Shown here: one piece after another, positions 47,378 through 56,992 of the stretch
How positions within the stretch are numbered: position 1 is the stretch's first letter
How the letters are laid out: each line of letters begins with the position of its first letter
NCBI RefSeq assembly: GCF_000190755.2
Contig: NZ_JH109153.1
Location: forward strand, 372,001 to 436,000
Source: Methylobacter tundripaludum SV96
Lineage (GTDB): Bacteria; Pseudomonadota; Gammaproteobacteria; Methylococcales; Methylomonadaceae
DNA length: 64,000 bases
Direction: 5' to 3'
Program-made: the position numbers and the translations under genes
The notes under the pieces: model-generated
The model's input: the letters and a program-made list of their open reading frames with translations, nothing else
Databases searched by the model: none
What the model was told of the DNA's origin: nothing

Positions 47378-49939
47378 GTGAACGAATCAACCGGCGATAT
47401 TGGCGCGCAGTTTTACGCCACCCAACTTGGCGTTTACGATGAAATGCTCGCCAAAGAACATAAAGTGCTGCCTTATTGGGAGCGCTTTATGGACGCCATT
47501 GCAACGCTGGGTAGCGAACAACTGGAGTTGCGCCGCCGCGAAGCCCAGCGCCTGTTGCGGGAAAACGGCGTCACTTACAATGTTTACGGCGATACGCAAA
47601 AGCTCACCCGGCCCTGGCGGCTCGACCCTGTTCCGCTGCTGATCAGCAGTGAAGATTGGTCGCTTATTGAAGCGGGCCTTAAACAACGCGCCGAGCTGCT
47701 CAACCTGATTTTGAAAGACATCTACGGCAAGCAACAACTGTTGAAAAAAGGCCTGCTGCCCAGCGAACTGGTGTTGGCGCACGACGGTTTTTTGCATCCC
47801 TGTGTGGGCGCCCTGCCCCATCTGCAACGCGAGCTGATTGTTTATTCGGCCAACCTTGCCCGTGGTCAGAACGGCCGCATGCTGGTATTGGATGACCGCA
47901 GCCAGGCGCCTTCCGGCGCCGGTTATGCGTTGGAAAATCGCACGGTGATGACACGGGTGCTCCCGGACATTTTCCGCGAAACGCAAGTGCATCGGCTGTC
48001 CGGTTTTTTTAAGGCCCTGCGCAAGGGACTGGCCGATATTGCGCCGCATAATAAAGAAGATCCGCGGATTGTGATACTCACGCCGGGTTCTCTTAACGAA
48101 ACCTATTTTGAGCACGCCTATTTATCGTCTTATCTCGGTTTTTCACTGGTACAAGGCGACGACCTGACGGTACGCGACGGCCGGGTCTGGCTTAAATCGC
48201 TGGACGGCCTGCAACCGGTCGACGTTATCTTGCGGCGCGTTGACGATTCGTTCTGCGACCCGCTGGAATTGCGCAGCGCGTCCCGGCTGGGCGTTGCCGG
48301 ATTGCTCGAAGCCGTGCGCCGAAACAATGTGGCGATTGCCAATCCGCTGGGCAGCAGCGTTCTGGAAAATCCGGGACTATTGGCCTTTTTACCCCGGCTC
48401 TCGCGGTATTTTTTAAACCAGGAATTGATACTGCCTTCGGTTGCCACGTGGTGGTGCGGTCAGCGCCGCGAACGGGATTTTGTGCTGCAAAACCTTGATC
48501 GGCTGATTATTAAACCGATCAATCGCAGTTCGGGGAATTACGCCCTGTTCGGCGGCCTGTTAAGCGCCAAGGAAAAAGAACTTTTACGTGCCGCCATTAT
48601 CGCCAAACCGCATTGTTATGTCGGCCAGGAGCATGTCAGTTTTTCTACCGTGCCCTCGTTTATCGACCACCATATCGAGCCGCGGTTTGCGGTATTGCGG
48701 AGCTTTGCGGTTGCCAGCGGCGACGACTATCAAGTGATGCCCGGCGGTCTGACCCGGATTGCCCGCCAGCAGGACGATTTTATTGTGTCGAATCAGGCCG
48801 GCGGCATCAGTAAAGACACCTGGGTGTTGGCGGATGAACCGGACAAGCAGGTCAGTTTGTGGTTTCAGCCCGGCCGGGATGTGGTCTTGGCTGCGGACAC
48901 CGAACCCTTGACCAGTCGCGCTGCCAATAACCTGTTTTGGGTTGGACGCTACCTGGAGCGTATCAAAGCGGCGACTCGCTTGATGCGCACGATATTGCTC
49001 AAATTAGCGGAAGCCCCGGAACTTAACGATCCGCTCGACAGCCAGTGCCTCGATGTATTATTGAGCGCCCTGACTCAGGTAACCGGCACCTATCCGGGCT
49101 TTGTTACCAGCAATGCGTCGGTGTTAAAAGAGCCCCAAAATGAGTTACTGGCGCTCGCTAAAAATGTCCAGCGCTCCGGCACGCTGGCGGCCAACATCCA
49201 AGCCTTTGCCCAAACCGCCTTCAGTATCCGCGATGTCTGGTCGCAGGATACCTGGCGCTGCGTCGATAATATTCAACGGCGCTGGCAACAACGGGTCGTG
49301 AACGGCGATTGCGATCTGGAACAACTGCAAAAACACCTGGACGATTTAATTACCGGCTTTGTCGCATTTATCGGCTTGACCACCGAGAGCATGACTCGCG
49401 AAGCAGGTTGGCTGATGCTGGATAGCGGCCGTCGCCTGGAGCATTCACTGACATTGATCGCGTTGCTGCGCGCCACGGTGGTGCAGCGTCATGAGTCGGC
49501 ATTGCAAAACCAGCTGCTGGAAGCGGTGTTGATCTCCACCGACAGTTTGAGCATTTACCGCCGCCGCTACCGCTCATTTATCAAATTGCCGATGGTGCTG
49601 GAATTATTGCTGATGGATGAAACGCATCCCCGTTCGCTGGCTTATCAGTTACATCAATTATCCGACCATATCGGTGCATTGCCGAGGGAACGCGGCAAGG
49701 GGCAATTGAGCGAGGAAGAACGTTTAATACTCAAGGCTTACACCGACCTGCGCTTGGTCAAAGTGTCCGAGTTGGTTAACGTTGCTGACGATGTCGGCGT
49801 TTACAGTGAGCTGGAAAGCGTTTTGTCGGCGATGACGGAACTGTTATGGCGGCTTTATGAAGTGCTTGCTCAAGCTTATTTCAGCCATTCTCAAGTGCCG
49901 CAATTGATGACGCCGACGCAACCGGAGGATGATCTGTGA
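47378..49939 (+). CDS. Fused circularly permuted ATP-grasp / alpha-E protein
   Basis: The start is GTG at 47378 with AAGG seven bases upstream. The 853-residue protein contains the ATP-grasp module in residues 1-480 (TPGSLNETYFEHAYLSSYLG, VILRRVDDSFCDPLEL, LIIKPINRSSGNYALFGG) and an alpha-E module from about 510 (NLFWVGRYLERIKAATRL). It is thus a single-chain version of the pair encoded at 37546-39935. The stop overlaps the next gene's GTG start. Having both the split and fused forms suggests two ligases with different substrates or a sequential pathway; that is inference. Confidence 0.93.
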   Translation: MNESTGDIGAQFYATQLGVYDEMLAKEHKVLPYWERFMDAIATLGSEQLELRRREAQRLLRENGVTYNVYGDTQKLTRPWRLDPVPLLISSEDWSLIEAGLKQRAELLNLILKDIYGKQQLLKKGLLPSELVLAHDGFLHPCVGALPHLQRELIVYSANLARGQNGRMLVLDDRSQAPSGAGYALENRTVMTRVLPDIFRETQVHRLSGFFKALRKGLADIAPHNKEDPRIVILTPGSLNETYFEHAYLSSYLGFSLVQGDDLTVRDGRVWLKSLDGLQPVDVILRRVDDSFCDPLELRSASRLGVAGLLEAVRRNNVAIANPLGSSVLENPGLLAFLPRLSRYFLNQELILPSVATWWCGQRRERDFVLQNLDRLIIKPINRSSGNYALFGGLLSAKEKELLRAAIIAKPHCYVGQEHVSFSTVPSFIDHHIEPRFAVLRSFAVASGDDYQVMPGGLTRIARQQDDFIVSNQAGGISKDTWVLADEPDKQVSLWFQPGRDVVLAADTEPLTSRAANNLFWVGRYLERIKAATRLMRTILLKLAEAPELNDPLDSQCLDVLLSALTQVTGTYPGFVTSNASVLKEPQNELLALAKNVQRSGTLAANIQAFAQTAFSIRDVWSQDTWRCVDNIQRRWQQRVVNGDCDLEQLQKHLDDLITGFVAFIGLTTESMTREAGWLMLDSGRRLEHSLTLIALLRATVVQRHESALQNQLLEAVLISTDSLSIYRRRYRSFIKLPMVLELLLMDETHPRSLAYQLHQLSDHIGALPRERGKGQLSEEERLILKAYTDLRLVKVSELVNVADDVGVYSELESVLSAMTELLWRLYEVLAQAYFSHSQVPQLMTPTQPEDDL

Positions 49940-50880
49940 AATACCGCATTACCCACAGCACTCTTTACAAATACAGCCAGTTGGTCGGCCTGTGCCAGAA
50001 TGAAGCGCGATTGCAGCCCCGCGATTTCTGGCGTCAGCAATGTCAAAGCAGCCGCTTTGACATTAGCCCCGAGCCTAACGACTTTCACGAACGCAGGGAT
50101 TTTTTCGGCAATCGTGTCGCTTATTTCGCCATACAACAAGCGCATCAACGCTTGGTGGTCACTGCCGTGAGTGAAGTCACGGTATTTCCCAGGCAAAACC
50201 GTGACGATTTGGCTAATTTAATAACTTGGGAGCAGGCACGCGACCAGTTGCAAGGAGGGCCAGGCCCCGGACAATCACAAGTGCAATCGCAGTCTCAATC
50301 GCAAAGCCAGTCTCAGCAGCAAGATGGCTATGACGAGCTACTGGATGCCAAGCTGTTTCTGCTGGACTCGCCGATGGTCGTCACCAGCGACGAACTGGCT
50401 AATTACGCACAAAGCTCCTTTTTGCCCAATCGGCCGCTGGTGCAGGTAGTGACGGATTTGATGCAGCGCATCCATGCCGATTTCACTTACGATCCGAGCA
50501 GTACCACGATTGCCACGCCGTTATCCGACGTGCTGCAATTTCGCCGCGGCGTATGCCAGGATTTTGCCCACCTGGCGATCGGTTGCTTGCGTTCCTTCGG
50601 TATTGCCGCGCGTTACGTCAGCGGCTATGTGGAAACGCAGCCGGTGCCGGGCAAGCAGCGTTTGGTCGGGGCGGATGCGTCACATGCCTGGTTTGCAGTG
50701 TATGTGCCGGGTACCGGTTGGCTGGAGTTCGACCCAACCAATAATGCGGTGCCGTTCGATCAGCATATCACCTTGGCTTGGGGACGCGACTACACGGATG
50801 TCACTCCGCTAAAGGGCATTGCCTTTGGCGGGGGGCAGCATACCTTGTCGGTGTCGGTGGATGTGCTTAGATTGGAATAA
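49936..50880 (+). CDS. Transglutaminase-like cysteine protease family protein (second)
   Basis: The protein has 314 residues from a GTG that overlaps the previous stop (GTGA). The N-terminal transglutaminase-like region (HSTLYKYSQLVGLCQNEARL) is followed by a low-complexity Gln-Ser stretch (about residues 113-128, alternating QS) and the catalytic core with C207 (RRGVCQDFAHLAI), H250 (SHAWFAVY) and D266 (WLEFDPTN). These proteins are predicted papain-like peptidases or transamidases that work with the ATP-grasp/alpha-E partners. The Ser-Gln tract is an expansion and could vary in length between strains. Confidence 0.93.
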   Translation: MKYRITHSTLYKYSQLVGLCQNEARLQPRDFWRQQCQSSRFDISPEPNDFHERRDFFGNRVAYFAIQQAHQRLVVTAVSEVTVFPRQNRDDLANLITWEQARDQLQGGPGPGQSQVQSQSQSQSQSQQQDGYDELLDAKLFLLDSPMVVTSDELANYAQSSFLPNRPLVQVVTDLMQRIHADFTYDPSSTTIATPLSDVLQFRRGVCQDFAHLAIGCLRSFGIAARYVSGYVETQPVPGKQRLVGADASHAWFAVYVPGTGWLEFDPTNNAVPFDQHITLAWGRDYTDVTPLKGIAFGGGQHTLSVSVDVLRLE

Positions 50881-50979
50881 CAAACACCTCTGCTAAGCGC
50901 CGGGCGTGTTGGACGTTGGCGTTGCTTTATTGGATAATGGCCTGAAAGTATCTTTAAACACCACAATCGAACGTTTTTT

Positions 50980-51735
50980 ATGACTTATTGTATTGCCGCT
51001 TCTATAGATGAAGGACTTATCCTGGTTTCCGACTCAAGGACCAATGCCGGTATTGATAACGTCAGTACTTACGGCAAAATGCATGCATTTAAAACCAACG
51101 ATGACCGCAAGATTGTTTTATTGTGCGCCGGTAATCTTGCTACCACTCAAGCGGTTTTGGAGCAGCTGCACCGCGATAAAATCAAGAATGCCGGCGTCAA
51201 TATCAATAATGTGGAGTGCTTGTCCGAGGCGGCTGCCTATCTGGGCCATGTCAGCGTCGAAAAACAAAAACAACACGTTAATTCCGAAGGACAATCGGCA
51301 TTTAATCCTTCGGCCAGTTTTATTTTAGCTGGTCAAATCGGCGATGAGCCGCACGGCGCTTATATGGTTTATGCGGAAGGCAACAGCATAACCAGTTCAG
51401 CCAATACGCCGTTTTTACAAATCGGCGAGAGTAAATACGGCAAGCCGATACTGGACCGTTTTCTTAAATTGAACACCTCAATCGACGAAGCGGCGCGCTG
51501 CTGTTTGGTGTCGATGGACTCGACCATCCGCAGTAATGCCAGCGTCGGGCCGCCGGTAGAAATGCTCATTTACCGCAAAAACAGTTTCAGCTTTGACGAG
51601 TATTATTGCTTTGACGGCGATGACGATTATTTGTTGCAACTTCGGCGCAGCTGGGAAGCCAAGCTCCGTGAAGCGATAGGCGCATTGCCCAGTCTCAATA
51701 AAGAAGCGGTTAAGGTCATGCGGGTTGATTTGTAG
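50980..51735 (+). CDS. Proteasome-type peptidase Anbu (HslV-like)
   Basis: The 251-residue protein begins MTYCIAASIDEGLILVSDSR, the Anbu (ancestral beta subunit) N-terminus. After Met removal Thr2 is the likely nucleophile of the Ntn-hydrolase fold; Lys in the TYGKMH segment and the D of SDSRTNAG occupy the usual positions. Anbu forms open, lock-washer-like assemblies and has little proven proteolytic activity. It is usually encoded next to the transglutaminase, ATP-grasp and alpha-E genes, as here. The 99-base gap after the transglutaminase gene holds no clear terminator, so the two are likely in one operon. Confidence 0.93.
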   Translation: MTYCIAASIDEGLILVSDSRTNAGIDNVSTYGKMHAFKTNDDRKIVLLCAGNLATTQAVLEQLHRDKIKNAGVNINNVECLSEAAAYLGHVSVEKQKQHVNSEGQSAFNPSASFILAGQIGDEPHGAYMVYAEGNSITSSANTPFLQIGESKYGKPILDRFLKLNTSIDEAARCCLVSMDSTIRSNASVGPPVEMLIYRKNSFSFDEYYCFDGDDDYLLQLRRSWEAKLREAIGALPSLNKEAVKVMRVDL

Positions 51736-51744
51736 CTTGCGCTA

Positions 51745-52037
51745 GTTCCCAAGCTCCAGCTCTCGTCGTTATACACATCCTCGGCGGATACCCAAATCTC
51801 CCCGCGTAAAGACTGTCCAGACCGTTGCTGATAGCTGGAGTGCAGGCTTCGCCTGCAAGCGCAAGCAAAGCTTGCACTCCCGTTGCAATAAAGCCGTCTT
51901 CATAGCGGAGACGGCTCGCAGAACTTGTGTATGTTCCAGGATGTTTGCCGGAAACGCCACCTCGCGCTATCGCTCGAACCGGCTTATTCCGGCCTACTTA
52001 AAGATGTGTATAACGACGAGAGCTGGAGCTTGGGAAC
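51745..52037. mobile_element. MITE-like element inserted in a REP palindrome
   Basis: A 35-base perfect inverted repeat frames the segment (51745-51779 and 52003-52037). The outer 17 bases belong to the GTTCCCAAGCTCCAGCT palindrome family. The inner part starts CTCGTCGTTATACACATC and would be the element's own terminal repeat, roughly 51762-52020. AGCT is present at both junctions, consistent with a 4-base target duplication. The element encodes nothing; its middle (51828-51898) recurs inverted at 60556-60626. The rest of 51736-52186 holds a REP arm (52053-52071) and the repeat at 52101-52160. Confidence 0.75.
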
Positions 52038-52100
52038 CAGCGTAAACTCTTTGGCGCGCGGCACGCCCTACAACTATCTCGCCTAACAAATAGAACCCCC

Positions 52101-52160
52101 TTTTATATCTCTTCGAATATTTTCGTGCTTTTTGTGCTTTTCGTGGACGAAATGATTTTT
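52101..52160. repeat. Left copy of inverted repeat flanking the glk/GH15 pair
   Basis: The segment begins TTTTATATCTCTTCGAATAT and ends CGTGGACGAAATGATTTTT. Its reverse complement, shortened by about nine bases, is at 56852-56902. Confidence 0.75.
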
Positions 52161-52186
52161 CCAGGATGATCTACGCTGCCGGCCCC

Positions 52187-53161
52187 TCACAGATCAAAAT
52201 AGTTAATGGCACCAATTAAAGGTGTACGCGGGTTTAATGACAATTTCACCGGGATTTTATCGAGCAAGGGGAGAAATCGGCCTTTAGCTTTAAACGCCTG
52301 AATAAAGTTACCGTCCTGCATCGCCGGTAATATTTTCGGACCAATTCCCCCGCCGATAAAAATCCCGCCGATGGCAAGCGACTTTAATGCCAGGTTGCCT
52401 GTTTCAGCCCCATAGAGTTCAACAAAAAGCCTGACTGCCTCCGCGCATAACCGGTCTTCACCGGAAACCCCCAGCCCGGAAATGACGGCATTCCTGTCTA
52501 TATCGCCATTGTTATCGGGAACATCAGTGCAAGGCGGCGCAAAGTCCTGCTCACAGAGAAAATCATACAGATGGCTGAAGCCGATGCCCGACAGGATACG
52601 TTCGTAGCTGACATGATCGGGATAACTTTTTCTAAGATAAGCCAACAGCTGATCCTGCCGGGGATTTTGAGCGGCAAAGTCGCTGTGCCCGCCTTCGGTA
52701 GCCATAGGATGATGTTTGTTGCCGTCCCAATAAAGAATGGCTTCGCCCAAGCCTGTTCCAGCCGCGATGACGGCAATATTGCCCTCCTGGGTTTCCGCAT
52801 TCGGATTGAGCTCTACCAGATCGTGTTCGGGCAGGTACAACATGCCCAGCGCCATGGCTTCCAGGTCATTCAGGAGTTTTACTTTAGCCGTGCCCAGTTT
52901 TATTTTCAGCGCTGCCGCGTCCAGCAGCCACGGCAAATTAGTGGTTTGGCAACGCTGATTGACGACCGGGCCCGCTACGCCGAAACACGCCGACTTGATG
53001 TTAACGCCGGCGGGTAAAAAGGCGGTCAGAATGTCGTCAAATTCCGGGTATTGTCGGCTTGGGTAGGTTTGTTCCTGCACGCAGGTCAGTGAGCCGTTGG
53101 CATCTCCGGTCAAAATGGATAATACCGTTTTCGTTCCGCCTATATCTCCGGCCAGTATCAT
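52187..53161 (-). CDS. glk: Glucokinase
   Basis: The 324-residue ROK-unrelated glucokinase (Glk family, as in E. coli) has the phosphate loop MILAGDIGGTKTVLSI, the sugar-binding NDLEAMALG region, AAGTGLGEAILYWDG and EGGHSDFAAQNP with the glucose-contacting Glu/His. It phosphorylates glucose from the GH15-like partner's action, if that releases glucose. Its start overlaps the stop of the upstream large gene by four bases (ATGA), indicating coupling. The pair is divergent from the ParA-like gene. Confidence 0.94.
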   Translation of the reverse strand: MILAGDIGGTKTVLSILTGDANGSLTCVQEQTYPSRQYPEFDDILTAFLPAGVNIKSACFGVAGPVVNQRCQTTNLPWLLDAAALKIKLGTAKVKLLNDLEAMALGMLYLPEHDLVELNPNAETQEGNIAVIAAGTGLGEAILYWDGNKHHPMATEGGHSDFAAQNPRQDQLLAYLRKSYPDHVSYERILSGIGFSHLYDFLCEQDFAPPCTDVPDNNGDIDRNAVISGLGVSGEDRLCAEAVRLFVELYGAETGNLALKSLAIGGIFIGGGIGPKILPAMQDGNFIQAFKAKGRFLPLLDKIPVKLSLNPRTPLIGAINYFDL

Positions 53162-56100
53162 AATGTTGCTCTCTCGTTATTGTTAAGCAGATATATTAAA
53201 GCGTCCAGGATGCCGTTAGCTACTTTATGCGGCGGCAATCGATAAAAATCCTGCCATGCTAACGATACGCACTCTTCGTAGTTGTCTTTGCTTTCAGGAT
53301 GAGCTTGCAACCAGCTGACTCTTACGGCATGGCCGATAATAATGTCCGTCAACAAAGTATCGTCAATATGTAACGATGGGGTTTCGCGAAAAATAGACGC
53401 CATTGCTTTTAGCGCTTCTACCGTTAATTGACGATAAACCGGGGCTTGAATTTTGTTAAGCAAATGGTTGACGTGCAGCTTGAAACTTTGCTCGCCCGCG
53501 GTTGATTGCGACAGGGTGTTCTCGCTATCCAGCCGATTCTTACTGTTGAGCTTGTCGCCTATCGCCAAGCCTTTGCAGTGGTGCAGGATGTCCCAGACAC
53601 TGGCAAAAAAAACATCATTTTCCCTGCCGACACTGCCTTGCTGTTCACGCCATCCGTACCAATCGTCAATTTCCGAATGATCTTTCGGGTCCATGTTTTT
53701 CGGGAAGCGCGCGCCGGTTAACTCCCGACAATCGCCTTCATAGTGCAGCGTTTCAGCCAAACCCAGTTGATCTTCCGTATTACTGTAATCCTCCAGCGTT
53801 TCTTTTACATTTCCGGACAATTGGTAAGGCGGCAAAGAAAGGATTGCATTAAACGCCTGGTCTAATGTGCCGCAGCCTGATTCGCGTTTTTGTCTTGCAA
53901 CAAGCAGCTGCAGGATATGCCCTACTCTTACGGTATGCATATCGATGAACAATTCGGGGTTAGACTTGATCAACATGCCCAAATAAATGATCAATTCCTG
54001 AATAATGATGTGTTCACTGGCATCATTATTATTGTAGGCGCGGATAGTTTGCAAAATTTCCGAGGAATCGGCCGGGCGCGTCAAGGTTGCCCTGCCGCTG
54101 TAAGCACGACCTAAGGTCAATGCATGTTGGCGAACCAGTATATCGGTGGCCGCCTGTTCCAGGTTGATGTCGTATTTGCCCAGCAGACCCGCACAACGCC
54201 TGACAATATACCAGGCATGTTGATCTCCGGCCCGCTGGTAGATTTCTTCCAGCAAGTCGCGCACATAACCGATAGCGCCATCCGCCGCCGATAATCCGGT
54301 GTCGTAATCCAGCCCATGACGAAAACTCAGTAAATTTAAGAGTTCAAGTTGTGCGTACAGGTTGGCGTTGGTTTTTAGTTGCTCGATAAGCACTTCATCG
54401 GCGCTGATTTCCCACTCCGTCACCGTGTAGGTATCCAGCGGTGCCGATGGCACCGTGCCTATGGGTAATACCGAAAAAAAAGGTCGCTCGGCTTCCTCCC
54501 AAGTGGCTTTTGAAAATTGGAAGTCATGCAGATAGTTGATTTTTTCATGGCTTGAAGTTTCCGCGAAATCGGCAAGGGTTCCGAGTTGCACCGGAATACT
54601 CAACGTAGAGCCTTGTTGCAGTTCTTTGATGAACTCAATCAGGACTTCACGGTTATGGCTGCCCAACATATTCTGTTTTATGGTCATCACCACCAATGGA
54701 TTACCCGGTCTGTCCCAATGCTTATAGATATAGGCCAGTTCCAGTCGTAAGCGCTGAATGAGCAAGCGGTTGTCCATCGCAAGGTAGAAGCCTTTTTGAT
54801 TAAGACATTGCGGCAGGAAAAGCAGACACTCGCCTGCCAGTATATACATCTTGGAGGTTGCCAGCGTCCGCAGCTGCCTCAACGGCCTGCCTGTCAAGCC
54901 GATACGGTCATTCCTGCCGACATGCGTATAGGCATCGGCGAGTTCATTGGCTTCCCTGATTTGGATAGGGGCTATCGCGGCGAGTGTTTGAGTGCGAATG
55001 CCGTATTTCATTAAGCTGTTTTGTACGATTTCATCCTGGGCAAGTAACTGAATTTGCAGCTTGCGATCCTGAGCTTGTTTAACGACTTTGTGCCGCCCCA
55101 AGGGGTCGATGTCCTCACAACACAGCAAACCGTCCTGAATAAGGCTGCCCAGCATAAAAAGACTTTGCGCCCAAACCAGAGGCACATTTTCATTCGGGAC
55201 GCGTTGCTGGCTGTGTGGATTGGCTTTTTCCGCTTCGATTAAGTCTTTGGGGACACTATAAAGTTCCGGCAATAATTGCCGCCCATCTTGTTCAACCAGC
55301 AGACTTTCCAATTTAGCGCGATAGCGCAAGGCCGCATCGTTATCGCCGGTGAACACGTTGTTAAGCAGTAAATAGGTAAAAAACAACGGCCACTCACATT
55401 CAATATCCATGAATTGTTTTAATTCATGCGGATCGTAATGGAGGCGATGACTGTCTTCTATGGCGGTTTGGTGGCCATCCAGCAAGAAGCGTTTGCAGCC
55501 GTATCGGCCTTCCAGTTTTTCGCAAATAATCGCTTCTGTTCTTGCCCGGATTATCGGGTTATCAACCGCGAAAGCCGGAAACCCGGTGATGCTGAGCACG
55601 GCGGAATCCGCCTCTTTGGAAATGGACTCCCTCGGCAACAGCGACTCCAGGGTAATTCGCGTTCGGGCGATGTCGTCGCTGATCACATGAACGACAGACG
55701 CTTGCCCGCCCTCCTTGCCGAACAGATTAAAGCCGGACAGCGCTTCCAGCGCCGCTTTTGCCATGCCGATTGAGCTGGCGTTCAACTCGGCAATGCCATG
55801 ATTGGTTTTGTGGCCGCGCTCCCAGATGCCGTAGTCGGGCGTGCGGTAAGTCCGGCTGATATAGTGAACCAGGTTTTGCACAAAATTGACTTCGTCTATC
55901 GTAAACACAATGCGCAAGCCGGACGCCGTCATTTGCGCCAGCATCAACAGGAATAAAGACGTGGCGTCCAGTTGCAAATGTCCCCATTCATGATCGCCCA
56001 CCACCACCGCGCCGGTTTTCGTATCGTACTTGGCATGCAAGGCGTCCAGCGGATTCTGCGTGTGCTTGAATTTCTCGACTTTGGGCGCTTGGCGCATCAT

Positions 56101-56397
56101 CGCCGTCAGCAGTCCGCGCATCAGCTTGACGACGCTCTGCTCCAGCAAATAAGCGCGTCCGCTGTTTTTTTCAACGTAGCTGTCTTCAACGCGCCGGTAA
56201 GCAAGCGCCAGCCCCCATGCCGAAAGAATACTGTAAACATTATCCCTGACCCAGGCATCGGTATAATTGCCATGCACGTTGACCGCGGTACTGGCCGGCA
56301 ATAAGCCGGTCACCCAATCCTGCCGGATCAGGATAATGTCCTGCACCTGCCGGAAATAAGTTTCTAGTTTGTCGTGTTGAGTCGGATTCATGTTCAA
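53158..56397 (-). CDS. Large GH15 / phosphorylase-kinase-alpha-like protein
   Basis: The 1079-residue protein opens with a segment like the phosphorylase kinase alpha/beta subunit and GH15 glucoamylase-like (alpha/alpha)6 barrel (PASTAVNVHGNYTDAWVRDN; GDHEWGHLQLDATSLFL; ERGHKTNHGIAELNASSIGM). The C-terminal 400 residues resemble the phosphorylase kinase alpha tail region. Catalytic acids cannot be assigned securely. It may hydrolyse a glucan or sense it and regulate metabolism. It overlaps glk (ATGA) and so supplies or regulates glucose phosphorylation. Bacterial members are sparsely studied. Confidence 0.85.
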   Translation of the reverse strand: MNMNPTQHDKLETYFRQVQDIILIRQDWVTGLLPASTAVNVHGNYTDAWVRDNVYSILSAWGLALAYRRVEDSYVEKNSGRAYLLEQSVVKLMRGLLTAMMRQAPKVEKFKHTQNPLDALHAKYDTKTGAVVVGDHEWGHLQLDATSLFLLMLAQMTASGLRIVFTIDEVNFVQNLVHYISRTYRTPDYGIWERGHKTNHGIAELNASSIGMAKAALEALSGFNLFGKEGGQASVVHVISDDIARTRITLESLLPRESISKEADSAVLSITGFPAFAVDNPIIRARTEAIICEKLEGRYGCKRFLLDGHQTAIEDSHRLHYDPHELKQFMDIECEWPLFFTYLLLNNVFTGDNDAALRYRAKLESLLVEQDGRQLLPELYSVPKDLIEAEKANPHSQQRVPNENVPLVWAQSLFMLGSLIQDGLLCCEDIDPLGRHKVVKQAQDRKLQIQLLAQDEIVQNSLMKYGIRTQTLAAIAPIQIREANELADAYTHVGRNDRIGLTGRPLRQLRTLATSKMYILAGECLLFLPQCLNQKGFYLAMDNRLLIQRLRLELAYIYKHWDRPGNPLVVMTIKQNMLGSHNREVLIEFIKELQQGSTLSIPVQLGTLADFAETSSHEKINYLHDFQFSKATWEEAERPFFSVLPIGTVPSAPLDTYTVTEWEISADEVLIEQLKTNANLYAQLELLNLLSFRHGLDYDTGLSAADGAIGYVRDLLEEIYQRAGDQHAWYIVRRCAGLLGKYDINLEQAATDILVRQHALTLGRAYSGRATLTRPADSSEILQTIRAYNNNDASEHIIIQELIIYLGMLIKSNPELFIDMHTVRVGHILQLLVARQKRESGCGTLDQAFNAILSLPPYQLSGNVKETLEDYSNTEDQLGLAETLHYEGDCRELTGARFPKNMDPKDHSEIDDWYGWREQQGSVGRENDVFFASVWDILHHCKGLAIGDKLNSKNRLDSENTLSQSTAGEQSFKLHVNHLLNKIQAPVYRQLTVEALKAMASIFRETPSLHIDDTLLTDIIIGHAVRVSWLQAHPESKDNYEECVSLAWQDFYRLPPHKVANGILDALIYLLNNNERATL

Positions 56398-56992
56398 TTA
56401 ATGCGTCATTTTAGAATATAGACTCTCAGGATAGCCGCTCAGCCGCGTCGAGCCGCGACTATAATCCCATGGATACGTAATAACCAGCAATTAATGCGCC
56501 ATAATTTAAGTCCACCAACAGAGGACGACTTCGTATTCTTTGCGGTTACGCTTAGCCTTGCGGCTTGCCCTGCATCACGGCTTACCGAAACAGCCTATCT
56601 TCGCAATGATTTGCACCAATTTGAGATGGAAACCTGTTTTTTGCACTAAAAATGCCCACAACTATTGTGGATCGATTCGCAACAACGCTTTTCCCCGAAC
56701 AGTCATCCCGTACTGCGCTGCACGTACCGGGTGCCGGCCATGAATAAAAGGCTATTGGTTTGATTATTGCTTTCTGCTGACTGAATGGACATTTTTAACT
56801 CGGTTACGGCTTGAATAAATAACCCGGATTTCAATAAAACCATGAACCTAGAAAAATCATTTCGTCCACGAAAAGCACAAAAATATTCGAAGCGATATAA
56901 AACAGGCTGATTTATTTCGTGTCTTTCGTGCTTTTCGTGGACTAACTGCGGTTTTTAGGATGAGCCTGAAACTTTAACTTAATGGAGAAACA
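56398..56992. repeat. Gap with right copy of the inverted repeat and CTTTTCGTGGAC repeats
   Basis: The right copy of the glk/GH15-flanking repeat is at 56852-56902. A second run, CTTTTCGTGGACTAACTGCG followed by GTTTTTAGGAT (56929-56960), recurs at 60433-60463 with two changes. The earlier part, 56398-56850, shows no supported gene. Confidence 0.65.

Noticed and set aside
50263-50325. Minisatellite repeat at the DNA level in the second transglutaminase gene
   Set aside because: It is a Gln-Ser codon run inside a coding sequence, too short and irregular for a repeat array; noted in the gene entry instead.
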